NCBI GenBank assembly: GCA_026724425.1
Contig: JAIUCV010000402.1
Span: 620,001 to 684,000, forward strand
Origin: Erythrophleum ivorense
Taxonomy: Eukaryota > Streptophyta > Magnoliopsida > Fabales > Fabaceae
DNA length: 64,000 nt
Direction of reading: 5' to 3'
The notes under the pieces are model-generated. The model did no database searches and was not told where the DNA came from. It saw only the letters and a list, made by a program, of their open reading frames with translations. Numbering within the stretch: position 1 is the stretch's first letter; the number at the start of each line of letters is the position of its first letter. The position numbers and the translations under genes were made by a program. This document shows, piece by piece, positions 12,924 to 24,609 of the stretch.

Positions 12924-13508
12924 TCAACGAGCGCTGGCAGGGCAGTCCCTTGCAAAATGCCCAGACTCCCCACAGTTGTAACAACTCCCGCCGCCTCCGC
13001 CGCCGCCGCCGCTGCCGTAGTACCTTCCTCCACCTCCGCCACCGCTGCCCTGGTAGCAATCCCTGGCCATGTGACCAATCTCACCACACTTATAACAACC
13101 CCCACCCCCGCCTCCACCACCATATCCACCGCCATATCCACCACCACCTCCACCTCTTCCGCCACGACTGCCACCATAACCGCCGCCGCCGCCCCCATAG
13201 CCACCACCGTAACCACCGCCTCGGCCGCCACCGTAGGATCTGTTCCCCCCAGCACCGCCTCCACCGCGTCGGCTCCCCTGAACAGTGGACTCATCGGGGC
13301 CGGTGACGTCAACAGCCTTGGTACGGCCATCGGAATCAGATTCGATCAGAAACTCCACAGACTCTCCATCGCCGAGACTACGAAACCCTTCAGATCGGAT
13401 CGAAGATTGATGGACAAAGAGGTCCTCGCCGCCATCGTCAGGGGTTATGAAGCCAAAACCCTTCTGGTCATTGAACCACTTCACCTTCCCAGTCACCCTC
13501 TCACCCAT
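12924..13508 (-). CDS. GRP2: Cold-shock domain / CCHC zinc-knuckle glycine-rich protein (GRP2/CSP type)
   Basis: Nucleic-acid-binding RNA chaperone of the plant cold-shock protein family, acting in nucleus and cytoplasm; family members melt RNA structure and support cold tolerance and flowering. One exon, 194 residues. The cold-shock domain fills residues 1-70 (GKVKWFNDQKGFGFITPDDG with the RNP1-like KGFGFI, then LFVHQSSI as RNP2-like). A glycine-rich linker (about 80-137) leads to two CCHC knuckles, CYKCGEIGHMARDC (138-151) and CYNCGESGHFARDC (176-189), separated by another Gly-rich spacer. Two knuckles match Arabidopsis GRP2/GRP2B (about 200 residues). The start ATG directly precedes the domain and follows a 5' UTR with a long GA tract. 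A TATA-like box lies about 115 bases upstream. Confidence 0.95.
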   Translation of the reverse strand: MGERVTGKVKWFNDQKGFGFITPDDGGEDLFVHQSSIRSEGFRSLGDGESVEFLIESDSDGRTKAVDVTGPDESTVQGSRRGGGGAGGNRSYGGGRGGGYGGGYGGGGGGYGGSRGGRGGGGGGYGGGYGGGGGGGGCYKCGEIGHMARDCYQGSGGGGGGRYYGSGGGGGGGGSCYNCGESGHFARDCPASAR

Positions 13509-13543
13509 CTCCGCTTGGATCTCTCCTCCTCCTCCTTCCTCTC

Positions 13544-13581
<38 letters not shown>

Positions 13582-13582
13582 T
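13544..13582 (-). promoter_or_regulatory. GA-repeat tract in the GRP2 5' UTR
   Basis: A near-pure CT run on the plus strand (GA on the transcript) sits 36-74 bases before the GRP2 start codon, interrupted by one GT. GA/CT tracts near the transcription start are common in plant 5' UTRs and are bound by BBR/BPC factors; a role here is inference. Confidence 0.6.
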
Positions 13583-13618
13583 AGTTTTGGCGTTTAGGCC
13601 ACGACCTCAGAGGCTGTA

Positions 13619-13626
13619 CTTATATG
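13619..13626 (-). promoter_or_regulatory. TATA box of the GRP2 gene
   Basis: GCATATAAGT on the minus strand, about 115 bases upstream of the start codon. Further upstream, at about 13721-13728, a GGGCCC/TGGGCC element of the site II type often found in promoters of translation and RNA-binding protein genes is present. Assigned by position and sequence only. Confidence 0.5.
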
Positions 13627-13870
13627 CAGCAATCGGAAATAGGGTTGGACACGTCAGCTAAAGGCAAATACTTAAATATTAAAGCACATACATGGACTAT
13701 AAAAATCTTCGTGTTTATTTTGTGGGCCCTCATTTTGTGATTAGCGATAATCCATGTGACCATTTTAGTTTTGCTTGAAAGATAATCCAACGGCCAGGGA
13801 TCTTAGTTTTTTAGATATCGAGCGTTGGATTGTGAATACTCCTGCGAGATCCTGATTGGTAGTGGAATCG

Positions 13871-14150
13871 TCAACGCTGTTTCCTTGTTACTTTTCAATT
13901 TGATTTGATTTAAAGTTAAATTAGGAACAAATTTATATACACTTTATTGGTTACTAAATTTTTTTAATTAAATTTGTTACCACCAAGCAACTTACAGCAC
14001 CAGTGAGATCGTTTTATTCTTTGTTGCTTTTCAATTTGATTTGATTTAAAGTTAAATTAGGAACAAATTTATATACACCTCATTGGCTATTTAATTTTTC
14101 AATTAAAATTGTTATGACCAAGGAACTTTCAGCAAGCATCGGAGATATCG
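13871..14150. repeat. Tandem duplication, period 136 bp, upstream of GRP2
   Basis: Two direct copies: the string CTTTTCAATTTGATTTGATT starts at 13891 and again at 14027, and the following roughly 50 bases are identical (AAAGTTAAATTAGGAACAAA and on). The rest of each unit is diverged. It lies 360-640 bases upstream of the GRP2 start, so it is within reach of that promoter. No reading frame. Confidence 0.8.
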
Positions 14151-16307
14151 TTCTAGAAATATGCCTTACCACTATGAGAGCAAATCATTCTCTCCTTTGG
14201 AGACTATGAAACTATATTTATAAATTTGATATTAAATTTTAATTTAAAATTTTAAAGTAATTTTAAAACATTAAATTTATAAATAAATTCTTTTATATAA
14301 TTTTATTTCTCTTAATTTTTTAATGTGAGATTTTTTTTACTTATGTTTAAACATAACAAAAATATAATAAATATATAATTTTTTAATAATAATATAATAA
14401 AATGTATAATTTTTTTATAAATAAACATATTATTTTTACAACTCATTATGATATAATTGAATTTAAAAAATGTAAATATTATAGTTTTATTAAAGAATTA
14501 ATAACAAAATATTAAAAAATGGGGAAGTGTAATCTTTTTAATTGGTTTGGTTGTTTCTTACTTTTCTTGCGAATTACAAAGCATGATTTTAATGGAATAT
14601 ACTTACTCAATTGGGTAATCACTTCAGATTAGGCAAACAAACTATTAAAAAAAAAAATTCTAGGCCCTTAAAATTATGCCTCTTTGATGTATTCAATTAT
14701 ACAATAAGATCCTAATAATATGGCAACAGGGGTTGGCAGAGTTGTTTTTCCCTTAACCAACTACTTTTTGGAGTCACCACCCCCACTCCTTGCATAGGGG
14801 ATATTTATATACAACTATTTATATTTTTATTTTCAGATCTTTTAATTAAAATATAATAAATATATAGTTTAATTGAAAAAATTATATAATTATTTATAAA
14901 AATTATATATTTGTCATGATATTATTAAAAAAATTATATACTTATTATATTTTAATTAAAAAATCAAAAAACAAAAATATATAGAAGTGTATATAATTTT
15001 CTTTCCTATGGAAAAGTAGAATTTTGAGAAATGAGATTCCATTCTTGTATTCCATAAGTTTTATATTAAAATTAAATTATTTTAGTTTCAAATTCGAATA
15101 ATTTTTGTAATAAATTAATTTGGTTTAACAATCATTTTAATCCTTTAATTAACTTATTTATTTTAGTTTAATTCATTAACTTGCCACATCCATTATTTTT
15201 TGTTAAATTATTATTTTGAAACACTAAATAAAGTTTAGGAATTAAATTGAAATAAATATAAATCAACAAAAAAATAAAAATAAATAAATAAGTTAAGGGA
15301 TCAAATTAATTTCATCATTTTAGAATGCATGTTTATTATGACTTTTTTTTCTTTATGAGATTTATGATTTGAATAATTACCCAAAAAAAGTGTGATTATT
15401 CATTTTGTAAAATAAGTTTATCGTTGCTTCTCATCAAATGGTACATCTCCTATATTCAAAGTTCAGAGAAATTTGATTTACTTAAATTCAATTCCTAATC
15501 TCGTTCTGATCAATTCTTAGATTTGTAAATTAATAATAATAATTTATTAAAGTAACTGCTTTAATTTTTCATGGATTAGCACTAAATTTATAATAAAATA
15601 ATCATTTTTTAAAAATGCGATAACAGCAATTTTAAGTGTGATTAATAAAATGACAAACTTCAGAAAAGAGGTTGGGAAAAGCATCTATTAGTTTAGGACT
15701 TGAGTTTCATAATTCTGGGCTGGTTGTCCACATAAGAGACTTAAAGACCTGGGCCGCCATTGTTAACATGAACTCGACCCACTTACTAAGATGAGGCCAT
15801 TGTTTGAATTCATTGCATTTGACCACAAAGAAAGAAAGACAATCCCAATACCCCTCTAAGAGAATTGGATCTTCCTTTCATTGTTTCATATAACGTCAGA
15901 AAATGCTTAAATTAACGAAAACCCTTCTAAGTCACCTCCATAACATATTGTTTATTCATGTCCCGCTATTTGTAAAATACGTTGGACAATATACATATAT
16001 AGGAGAATCACTCTTCCATTATACAACTTCTAAGTTAATTCTGAGTCAGAAAATAACTACATTAGGCTTTGCCCTTCTCCCTCAACAAAAGAGTTCTACG
16101 TTGCTTTTCCTAAGCTTGACAACATCAATTTTCAAGCTTTCCAGCACAAGATACGCAAATTCCCATATATACCAGTGTAAAGGAGATGTGAACTGGGAAT
16201 TCTCCAAAGTTAATTTTCACCAAATATTTCTAATATTATATACATTTAATGCTAAGTTATCCCAAAAAAAAAAGTTCTGGCATTCTATGATGTGCAGATA
16301 AGCAAAA
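14151..16307. other. Intergenic stretch between GRP2 and ARO genes
   Basis: AT-rich, no gene seen. It contains one short inverted-repeat element (15133-15318). The part next to 16308 is the 3' flank of the minus-strand ARO gene; an open frame at 15903-16301 on the plus strand has no domain and probably lies opposite the ARO 3' UTR. Confidence 0.5.
15133..15318. mobile_element. Short inverted-repeat MITE-like element
   Basis: The left arm contains TCCTTTAATTAACTTATTTA and the right arm, in reverse complement, TCCCTTAACTTATTTATTT; the similarity extends over about 30 bases. The total length is about 185 bp and the core is AT-rich without coding potential. The wording of the arms is similar in style to the foldback element at 10297, so they may be related. 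Confidence 0.5.
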
Positions 16308-18221
16308 TTAGGAGAATCCTCTTGTACCTCTTGATTGATAGAGTCGCAGCCTGCTTTTTGCTTCCGGTAATAATGCTTCAATGGCGGGTTGTTTTACCAG
16401 GTGCCCCTGCTTCGTTGCCCACTCGAGAACTATAAGCACCTCTTCTCGTGCAAGTGTCTCGTTCCTAGGCACATGTAATGCTACATAACATAGAAGAGTT
16501 AACGCAGGAATTTGTACCACTTGTTCCTCAAAATAAACCAACTGAATCAAGTGCTTCGCACCACCTGCTTCAATAATGGCGGCGCAATGATTCTCATGTA
16601 GATAATTATCCGTACAAGCAAACTTGTTCAGTGTGATTGCTGCTTCCATAGAAATCTCTGCTTCCCTTTCGTCAAGCAGCTTCACCAATGGCTCTATAAA
16701 TCTTGTCTCTGTCGCTCTAAAAGTCTTCGCTAAGTTTCCAACAGCTTTAATACAAGGTAATAACAAGTCAGAGTCAGCTTTTGTGATGATCTTAAGGAAT
16801 TGTTCCACCACGGCTTTGGCTGCGGGGGAAGTGGGTTTGAAAGAAGATCGTCTTAACTCTGCGTGTTGCTCTGCCACTGCTGTGATCTCCTTTAATGCCA
16901 TTGCTGAATAGGACTTAACCTCTTCTGGACCCTTTTCTAGTAAAACCGCAAAGCATAAAAGAGCTCTTGATTCTGTGATGTTGTGACAAATTGTAAAGTT
17001 TCCTCTTGAGAGCTGCCACAGTGCTCTGGCTGCCATAGCTTTCATTTGTGCCTTTACAGCAGGATCTTCGTATTCTCTTCCTTGGATGCTATTTCCTGCT
17101 ATTGAAACGTGAGGATTATTTCCATGGTTGTCATGATGATGATGATATTGCTGCTTTGCATTGTTGGGGTTATTTTGTTGGGTCCCACTCGCATCTGGCT
17201 TGGAATTCTGGCTCTTCACAGCCATCACCAAATCGTGCATCTCGCTAGTTTTTTGGTCCATTCGTTTACCCTCAAAATTTGGGTTATCATTATTTGCCAT
17301 TACAACTGAATGAATCGAGTTGTGTTTATGTTTACTAGTAATGGCGTACTTACTGTGCTCTTGAATGGTTTCAAAAGCAAGATGGCTAACCAGCAAAGGA
17401 ATTGTGTTATTCTGAGCGAAGTGGTCTTGGCATTTTGGGTGATGTGCTACGAGCTCTGAAATAGCCCAAGCAACGACAACCTGAACCTTCATGTGACCTT
17501 CTTTGAGGATTTTCGCAAACACTGAGCAAACCCCAGCATTCACAATATGTTCCACGCTTTCTGGGTCTTTAGCAAGTAACCCAATTGCTCTCGCAGCATT
17601 ATCCTGACCCTCCATTGGCCCTTCTTTCAACAATTTCAAAAGTGGTGGCACCCCACCTTCTTCAATAATCAATTTGCCGTATCGATCATTGTCACGAGCT
17701 AGAGAAACCAGAGAAGCAGCCGCGTCTGAACGTTCATCGAACGAACACCCAGAAAGCAAAATCGCTACCTGTTCCCAAATTAAGCACAGAATAGGCTCGT
17801 TGGCAGCAATTGGGGGTAAACCCAGATACTCATCGTCGCGACCATCGACCGGAGTAGAAACACAAAGCAGCCATTGTACGTCTCCGAGCGAATTCTCGAG
17901 CTGCATCGATGTTTTGCGAAATGCGGTGGCGGTTTTGATGGTGAAGAGGCGTTTCATGAAGCCGCGGGCTCGGCACTTGCTGACGAGGGCAATGGCTTTG
18001 TCGAGGACTCGTTCGGTTTCGTCGATGATCCGCCGCGTCGGCCGATCGTAGAGAACGTTGTTGGCTCTCGCGGCTTGCCGGAGTAGGCCGGCCAGTTTCT
18101 CTGTTTTGGCCTTGAGCTCTGAACATTCTTGTTTGAAACTGCGGGCTTCATCGGCCATCTTGATCACCCGGTCCGCCATCTGTAGCGGGCTCGCCAGGAT
18201 CTCCTTGACGATGCTCGACAT
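16308..18221 (-). CDS. ARO: Armadillo Repeat Only (ARO) protein
   Basis: Plant-specific ARM-repeat protein; in Arabidopsis AROs bind ROP-GTPase regulators and keep F-actin and tip growth in order (ARO1 in pollen tubes, ARO2-4 in root hairs and trichomes). Single exon, 637 residues, matching the usual 610-665. The family's N-terminal module is evident (VKEILASPLQMADRVIKMAD, then KAKTEKLAGLLRQAARANN and RPTRRIIDETERVLDKAI), followed by LGLPPIAANEPILCLIWEQV, ARM repeats at about 165-300, a low-complexity Asn/His/Gln linker at about 335-380, and a second ARM block at about 390-620 (DPAVKAQMKAMAARALWQLS; RATETRFIEPLVKLLDEREA). It ends in the typical LYQSRGTRGFS. Which ARO paralogue it is cannot be decided by eye; its neighbour being J11 recalls the Arabidopsis ARO3-J11 pair. 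The start is the ATG of the conserved N-terminus. Confidence 0.93.
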   Translation of the reverse strand: MSSIVKEILASPLQMADRVIKMADEARSFKQECSELKAKTEKLAGLLRQAARANNVLYDRPTRRIIDETERVLDKAIALVSKCRARGFMKRLFTIKTATAFRKTSMQLENSLGDVQWLLCVSTPVDGRDDEYLGLPPIAANEPILCLIWEQVAILLSGCSFDERSDAAASLVSLARDNDRYGKLIIEEGGVPPLLKLLKEGPMEGQDNAARAIGLLAKDPESVEHIVNAGVCSVFAKILKEGHMKVQVVVAWAISELVAHHPKCQDHFAQNNTIPLLVSHLAFETIQEHSKYAITSKHKHNSIHSVVMANNDNPNFEGKRMDQKTSEMHDLVMAVKSQNSKPDASGTQQNNPNNAKQQYHHHHDNHGNNPHVSIAGNSIQGREYEDPAVKAQMKAMAARALWQLSRGNFTICHNITESRALLCFAVLLEKGPEEVKSYSAMALKEITAVAEQHAELRRSSFKPTSPAAKAVVEQFLKIITKADSDLLLPCIKAVGNLAKTFRATETRFIEPLVKLLDEREAEISMEAAITLNKFACTDNYLHENHCAAIIEAGGAKHLIQLVYFEEQVVQIPALTLLCYVALHVPRNETLAREEVLIVLEWATKQGHLVKQPAIEALLPEAKSRLRLYQSRGTRGFS

Positions 18222-19307
18222 TGTTTCAGCAGCGGACCAAACCTCCCATTCTTGAATTCCAAAAAAGAAAAAAATTATATTTCTAACGTTTATATTTTGG
18301 TATGTAGGTGTTGCCAGGGAGGCTCTGGATCCTGGTCTGGTTGACCTGGGATTGAGTTTGTGTGTGTGTCTGCATTCTACATGGGAGTTAGGGAGTGGGT
18401 GGAGATAGTGGTGGTAATGGTGGCGGCGGCAGCGGGGACGGTGGTTGTGAGAAAAGGAGACGATTACGGTTACGGTGTAACGTGTGTTTCTGGGAGTTTT
18501 TGTGTGCGAAGATATCCCAAAATTCTATGATTCTATGAGTCATGTATAGCAGGCGGAATTGGTTGGTCTAAACCATGCGAGAAAGATTCTACTCCCTAGT
18601 TCCAAAGAAGACAACGTCGCTATTCCCCAGGCACCTCAGATCTGCGATTGAGCACCACGCTCTTATCTTGCGGTTCCTTAGACTTCGATTTTTTTGTTTT
18701 CTCAATTGAAGATACTCAGCCTTGCTTTATAAAGGAAATGATGTTCATTTTCTCCTGTAAAAGTAAGCAGATCTGCACTTATGTGACTCGGTATTATTCT
18801 TTATTTGAACCATTTAAATGGTTTTTATATATATATATAGTTTTAAATAGTTTAAATAGTAGTAGCACCATGTTGCTTTTGTCTACTTTTGCCACAGCAA
18901 CAAAGGTTCTGCTTCGATAATTGGTTAGACTAGATAGGTTTGTATGATATTATCTTGACTCTATTTATAATCTATTTCATTCTCACCTTATACTTATGTG
19001 TTTTTTTTTTCTTCATAATTTTTTTCTCCCCGCACCAGAATGTTGTGGAGATCGAGAATACTAAATACTTGTTTAAAGTGAATTTAGTATAAGAATAAAA
19101 GACACTTGTGAGACATAACACCAAATAGACAAATAGAATGATAGAGGAGATAGTTTTGCTTCGTTGAATCATTAGCTAATATCATATTAAATTTTAAATG
19201 AAATAAAACAATTAATCAAATAATCAACACTTAAATTTATTGATTAAAAATGATTATATATATATATATATTAAACAAAGCAGGGATTGAATTGAGGGAT
19301 ATAACCC

Positions 19308-19750
19308 AAATATTTCTATTTGTATTTTCCTTAAAAGTATTTTGTCAATCATTGAATTACTTACTCAAATTGATGAAAATAAGTCATAATGAAATTACCA
19401 TTCTTGAGTTTACCGGTGTTTGAATTCAAGGAAGCAATTAGCACTAATTCACCTCAAGTTGGTAATTAAATCTTCATTCAAGGAAATATGAGAAGTTTTG
19501 TAAATATTTTAAATAAATTAACAAATATTTCTACTTGTGTTTTCTTCGAATTTATTTCAATACCCAATCAACTATTAAATCACCTACCTCAAACGGACTA
19601 AAGTAAGTCAAGCTGAAATTACCATCTTTGAGTTTATTAGTGTTTGAATTGGAAGAATCAATTGTGCCTTAATTTACTTCAAGTTGATAATTAAATCTTC
19701 ATCCAAGGAAATATGAGAACTTTTATAAGTATGTTAAATAAATTAACAAA
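19308..19750. repeat. Direct tandem duplication, period about 215-225 bp
   Basis: Two head-to-tail copies, 19308-19522 and 19523-19750. Each starts AAATATTTCTA and shares GAAATTACCAT...TTGAGTTTA, GTGTTTGAATT, TTAAATCTTCAT and CAAGGAAATATGAGAA, then ends TTAAATAAATTAAC. The copies have diverged by base changes and small indels, so the duplication is not recent. No reading frame. Confidence 0.8.
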
Positions 19751-19982
19751 TTAGTCTCAAATTTGTAAACTCATTTAAAAAATTATGAATTATTCCAAAC
19801 TAAAAAAAACAAAATCATATCCTTGAAAAACGCTGTAGGAAGCAAAATTTAAATAGTAACTGTGATAAAATAATTAATTTTTAATAAAGCATGTACTTTT
19901 TTAACAACCAACTGATATACTACTTTAAAGTCAAGGACTAAAACTAAAGAATATATTAATTTGAAGATTAAATGACTATAAT

Positions 19983-20450
19983 TTTATTTTGGTCTTTTAT
20001 AAATGAAGTTTTTAAATTTAATATAGTATAGAATTATTTTTTTATTTAGTCATTCACAGATAGAATATTTTTTAATTTAGTCTATCATAAAGTTATATTT
20101 TCTATTTGATCCTTCACATATGTATTTATGAGTTTGATTATTATCAATAATATTAGTATATCAATTTATTATATATAAAACTAACAATTATAATGATATA
20201 TAAAACATTTTTTAATAAGCTATTAGATAGTCACTATTATATAATATATAGATTGATTATTAGTTTTATTAATAGTAGATTAACAGAAAAATATTATTAT
20301 TATTAATTTTATTTATAAAACTTTAAATTAAGAAGATAATTTTATTATAGACTAAATTTAGAACTATCTTATCTACGAAGGATTATATTAAAAAATAATC
20401 CTATAAAAAACCAAAATAAAAACACTCAATTTATAAGAAATCAAAATAAG
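19983..20450. mobile_element. Inverted-repeat MITE-like element, about 470 bp
   Basis: Ends are inverted repeats: TTTATTTTGGTCTTTTATAAA on the left and, in reverse complement, CTTATTTTGATTTCTTATAAA on the right, 18 of 21 matching. Similarity continues inward (a TTTAGTC..TC motif on both arms). AT-rich core, no coding potential. No obvious target-site duplication. Confidence 0.5.
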
Positions 20451-21298
20451 ATTTTGGTTAAGATTAAATTGTTAGTTTATTCAATATTTAAATCAAAAGC
20501 ATTTGAGAATAGAATAATGGAGTTATGGATAAGATCTGACTGTAAAAGCATCTTGGGAAGGCATTGATTCAGATGCACTTCATTTGATGAAGGCTTCCAC
20601 ACCATTGATATAGAAAATGAAGCTGTGCCAGCTCTGTTTGCACCCTTCGATTGTCCTGATCAACTAATTGATAAATGATAACTCAAGGAAGGATCCAAAG
20701 TAGTCCACTCCTTTAGGTAGAACGTTCCATCGCCAATTTGTAATCAATGTTTGCCTAGTCCCTCTCCCTCCCATCTTCGTCATTGCACGTGTCCATGATG
20801 TCCATGTTTGGATTAGCATTAGAGAGAAAATAAAATTAGGGTTGTAACCCATCGAACATAAAAATAACAAAAGAATGTTTTGTCAAAACGTGATTTTAAA
20901 AGAATAAAACACTAAACCAAATACACACGATATATGTGTTACTACCAAAGGGTCATTCATCCTAGAAATGGCTCTTTTCGAAGAAGCATGATATTTTAGA
21001 GTAAATTATACTACTTTTCAGGCCAACCCAAAAGAAACCATCATACTACTCTTGATTTTTTAAAATTATATTTAACTCTTCTCTAATTAATTTTTTACAC
21101 AATATATCTTTTTATTCAAAAATAAAATTATTTAATTATCTTAGTTATCATATTATAAACAAGACTATGATATCATATTAGAGTTTAACATTAAATTAAT
21201 TGTTTTTACTATCTTATTAAACATAAAACTTCAGTCCAATGTTTTGCAGAAAGTTTACAATTCTCTACAAAGAAAAAAATTGAAACACAAGTTTATAC

Positions 21299-21322
21299 AA
21301 TATATATATATATATATATATA
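21299..21322. repeat. (TA)n microsatellite
   Basis: About twelve uninterrupted TA units in intergenic DNA. Confidence 0.9.
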
Positions 21323-21875
21323 TTAAGACATTACGAAAATGAAGTGTTGTTTTCGAAATAAAAAAATATTAAATGTAATTTAATTAAACTTAAAGAAAAA
21401 TTAACATAATTTCTGAGATTCATACGTAGTTATGAATAATTACTCGTTGGTAACTTTAATTGATCTCTCACTCGAATATGAAGTCACCTCATGAATCATG
21501 ACTATGTCATCGATGAGGAAGCTAATGGGGCATGTCATAATAACGTGTTTATTTGCAACATAATTTCACACAATCCAGACAGCGAAACCCTGCCTAGTGA
21601 TCATGTTCGCGTAAGACTGATGGACCTATTTGGAGGACTGCTAGGTGAGCCACTGCAACGTCTAAGAAGCTAGCCAGTCACGGGTCGCAGTTTGACATTG
21701 ATATATATAATTCATGCTTGATTCAGGCAAAAGAAAAGTGTGAATCTGATGGAACCCCCTATTTGTAGCGTCCCATTTTATCGTTTCTGTCTTCCGCTAA
21801 TGGAAAGTGCAGCGAAGATTCCAATTTCCAAATCTATGCCAAGGACAAACACAGTTCGTGACATTACACACACAT

Positions 21876-21901
21876 CCATATATATATATATATATATATA
21901 T
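21876..21901. repeat. (AT)n microsatellite
   Basis: About thirteen uninterrupted AT units, preceded by CACACACATCC and followed by GGATATAGATCC; with the flanking bases it forms a perfect hairpin-capable palindrome. Confidence 0.9.
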
Positions 21902-22688
21902 GGATATAGATCCTCTACAATCGCAACATGTGTGCATTTCATGTTTTTTTTGTAAAGATTAAAAATTTTAATTGAGAATAATTTTTTTTATTTGTTGGCC
22001 TTTCAAAATAATGTTAAAATTTAATAATAAATATTTTTAATTTATAGTCATAAAATGGAATATTTCTTTAAAAAATTTAATTGTAATTTCTTAAACAAAA
22101 GCAAATAAGAATGAGAGAATATACAGTAAAGACTTGTGAATTTTATAACATGAAATATAATTTTCTATACTTAAAATTTGTATCCTTATAATAAAAATCT
22201 GTTATCTTTTAAAAGAAAAAACACATGTGATGAACACATGTCACGTGAGACTACGGGGAATCCATATTCCATAGAGACATACTTGCACACCCATTTTTGT
22301 TGCTTCTGCTCCGTACACAGAGGGATACCTGTACATACATCCACCTTCATATATTTTAAGGATTATTTAGTATATACAATTATTAAAAATAAAAATAAAA
22401 ATAATTTTTATATTTTTAATTTAAAAATTAATAAAAATATATAAATAATATTAAGTAATAATTATAAATATATAATAAATATTTTATAAAATTAAAAAAA
22501 AATCATTTCCTACGTGTATTCCAAACAGGCTGTTACTCATGCCTTTCCATTATTAAAGTCTATTTGATGAATGAATTTATAATAAAATTAAAAAGTTGCC
22601 CGGGCAGTTGAAAAAATTTGGTGAATCTGACAAAAATTTCTGTTAATCTCCCTGGAAAAACTGCGGTAATAAATAGTAAAAAGTAACC

Positions 22689-22691
<3 letters not shown>

Positions 22692-22724
<33 letters not shown>

Positions 22725-23162
22725 CTACAATAACCCCTGTAAATCCAAGACTCAGTAAAAAAAAGTGGATCCCACAACCAAAAATAAAAAAAATGAAAAT
22801 AAACAGTACAAAGCAATATATAAACAATACACACAATGCCATGTTATAAACATAATTATAAACAATGACAAATAAACAGTGTTCAGCCATGACTTTTATA
22901 TATATAAAATAAATATTATTTATTTGTACTGTTTATTATACTATTCACAACCTCACGTCATGGTGTATTTTTATGTACTATTTTACATTGTTATGTTATT
23001 ATTTATAGGCTGTTTAACATTGTTTATCCGTTTTTTTTTTCCTCCATGAGACTCACTTTTTTTTTTTTCTAATATTTTGGTAAAACTCATATTTTCTGAA
23101 AAAATCTCAGGGTCTCCAAGGGTAGTAATTCTTTTATAATATATATATATATATATATATAT
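22692..23162. mobile_element. Foldback element bordered on both sides by (TA)n tracts
   Basis: A (TA)n run at 22692-22720 and another at 23139-23162 enclose about 418 bp whose two halves are imperfect inverted repeats around a centre near 22905. Matching landmarks are AAAAAAAAGTGGATCCCAC on the left against AAAAAAAAGTGAGTCTCATG (reverse complement) on the right, and AATAAACAGTACAAA on the left against AATAAACAGTACAAATAAAT on the right. Non-coding. The arrangement resembles MITEs that insert within TA microsatellites (such as rice Micron elements); family membership is not shown here. Confidence 0.5.
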
Positions 23163-24609
23163 TGGATGGAAAAAAAAAAAGGCAAGTTCTTATCTTGGTT
23201 TGGTAAATTCTGTTATGATTCTAGAATTTGATCATCCTATGAGCTCAAAATTTGTATCGACTTGCATTCATATACATGCTACAACCTAAGGTAACTTAAA
23301 GATAGTTAACTTTTTCTAGGTTTTGATATGAACGTGGTTGTTAATAATATACGAAACATGAACTTTCCCTTTTAAATTCTAAGGGTGCTTCGTGCCTAGA
23401 AGTCAACGACAGTCTAGAACTTTCATTTGGTTAGAGATTCCCACGAATGTGAAATTATATTCTGCAGATCAGTACCCTTCGAAATCGCAGAGAACGCATT
23501 ATATTGAGTACTGGCTTTCTGGGTCAGAGTAGAAACATTAACTTGTATCTATATATTTGCAATTTCTATTTTTTTTTTAATGTTTGTTGGAAATAATTGG
23601 AGTTGGACATTGTCCTCAACGAAGTTCTTCGGTCATATGTTGGATGGAGCCTAATCAGAACTCGGGCCTAAACCTTGTCCAGGTGTTTCTCCCTTTCGGG
23701 GCCTTATGGTATTTTTTTCATCTTCATCCAAAACCTACCTCATGGTTTGTGGAAACCTAGGGCAGTGAAAACGACCTCCACCAACCAATCATTCAATTAC
23801 TTTGATGTTATGATACAAAAATAAATCTAATGACATTTAAATATGTTAAAATGAATTTTATTGATTGTTATGCATTGAGGATTGATACATTGAATTTTTC
23901 ACTTATATTATCAGTCTTAAATCAAATCACACCTCTTTTAATCATAAATGTTAACGGATATTTTTGTATCTAATTTCATTTTCTATTTTGTCCTTTTCTG
24001 TACTTTTATTTGTCAAAGTCTTGTGTTTCTTTGTAAAATGAAAAAAAAAAACAAAAGGTTTATTACAATTCTACTCAACATTACCAAGAAGATCCACCTC
24101 AAATTTTCCAGCCCAGATACGCTCTTGTTTTGCGTTTCATCACGAGAAAAAGAATGACACAATAGATATGGTCCCATAACACACAGAGGAGGAGACCAAA
24201 TGATACCTTTACATGTATGCCACCGAACAGTTGTGTCATATATGTTATGTTTTACATAGTTTTGGATTGGAATTCGACTTTTCTCTAGTATAGTTTCTCT
24301 AAAATACAACTATATAATGAATTTGATAAAACTTGTTTAGTGAAACCAAAATCATCAATTTATCTTATAATTAGTTCAATGCAGGAATTAAGTGCTACAC
24401 TACGTTTATTCAATCAATTTCCCACAAGAGAAGACTAGTTACTTCAAAAGACATCGTAGTGGGGAAACACCACATTCCATCTGAAATGAGTAATATTAAC
24501 AAAGGAATCATCTTCCAGGGCCAACAAATCTGCAGAAGTAACTGTATACACATACTACGTACAAATTCTATGTTCTGTTAGCCCTGTTTTTCTACGTAAT
24601 TAACCCTAT

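Larger units (their letters stand above)
18222..24609. other. AT-rich gene desert between ARO and J11 genes
   Basis: No protein-coding gene recognised in 6.4 kb. The first few hundred bases hold the ARO promoter/5' UTR (minus strand; a G-rich purine/TGG-repeat tract lies at about 18395-18445). The remainder carries (AT)n microsatellites near 18826, 19253, 21299, 21874, 22692 and 23139, a 215-bp tandem duplication, an inverted-repeat element and a foldback between two (TA)n tracts, listed separately. Short frames at 20664-20870, 21491-21673 and 22178-22444 have no recognisable product. Confidence 0.55.

Noticed and set aside
12957..13661. 234-codon plus-strand open frame rich in Thr/Ala
   Set aside because: It lies exactly opposite the GRP2 coding region; its composition is the complement of glycine and CCHC codons. 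A shadow frame, not a gene.
18222..24609. Possible retrotransposon in the long AT-rich desert
   Set aside because: No long terminal repeats, primer-binding site, or gag/pol-like frame could be seen; only small repeats.
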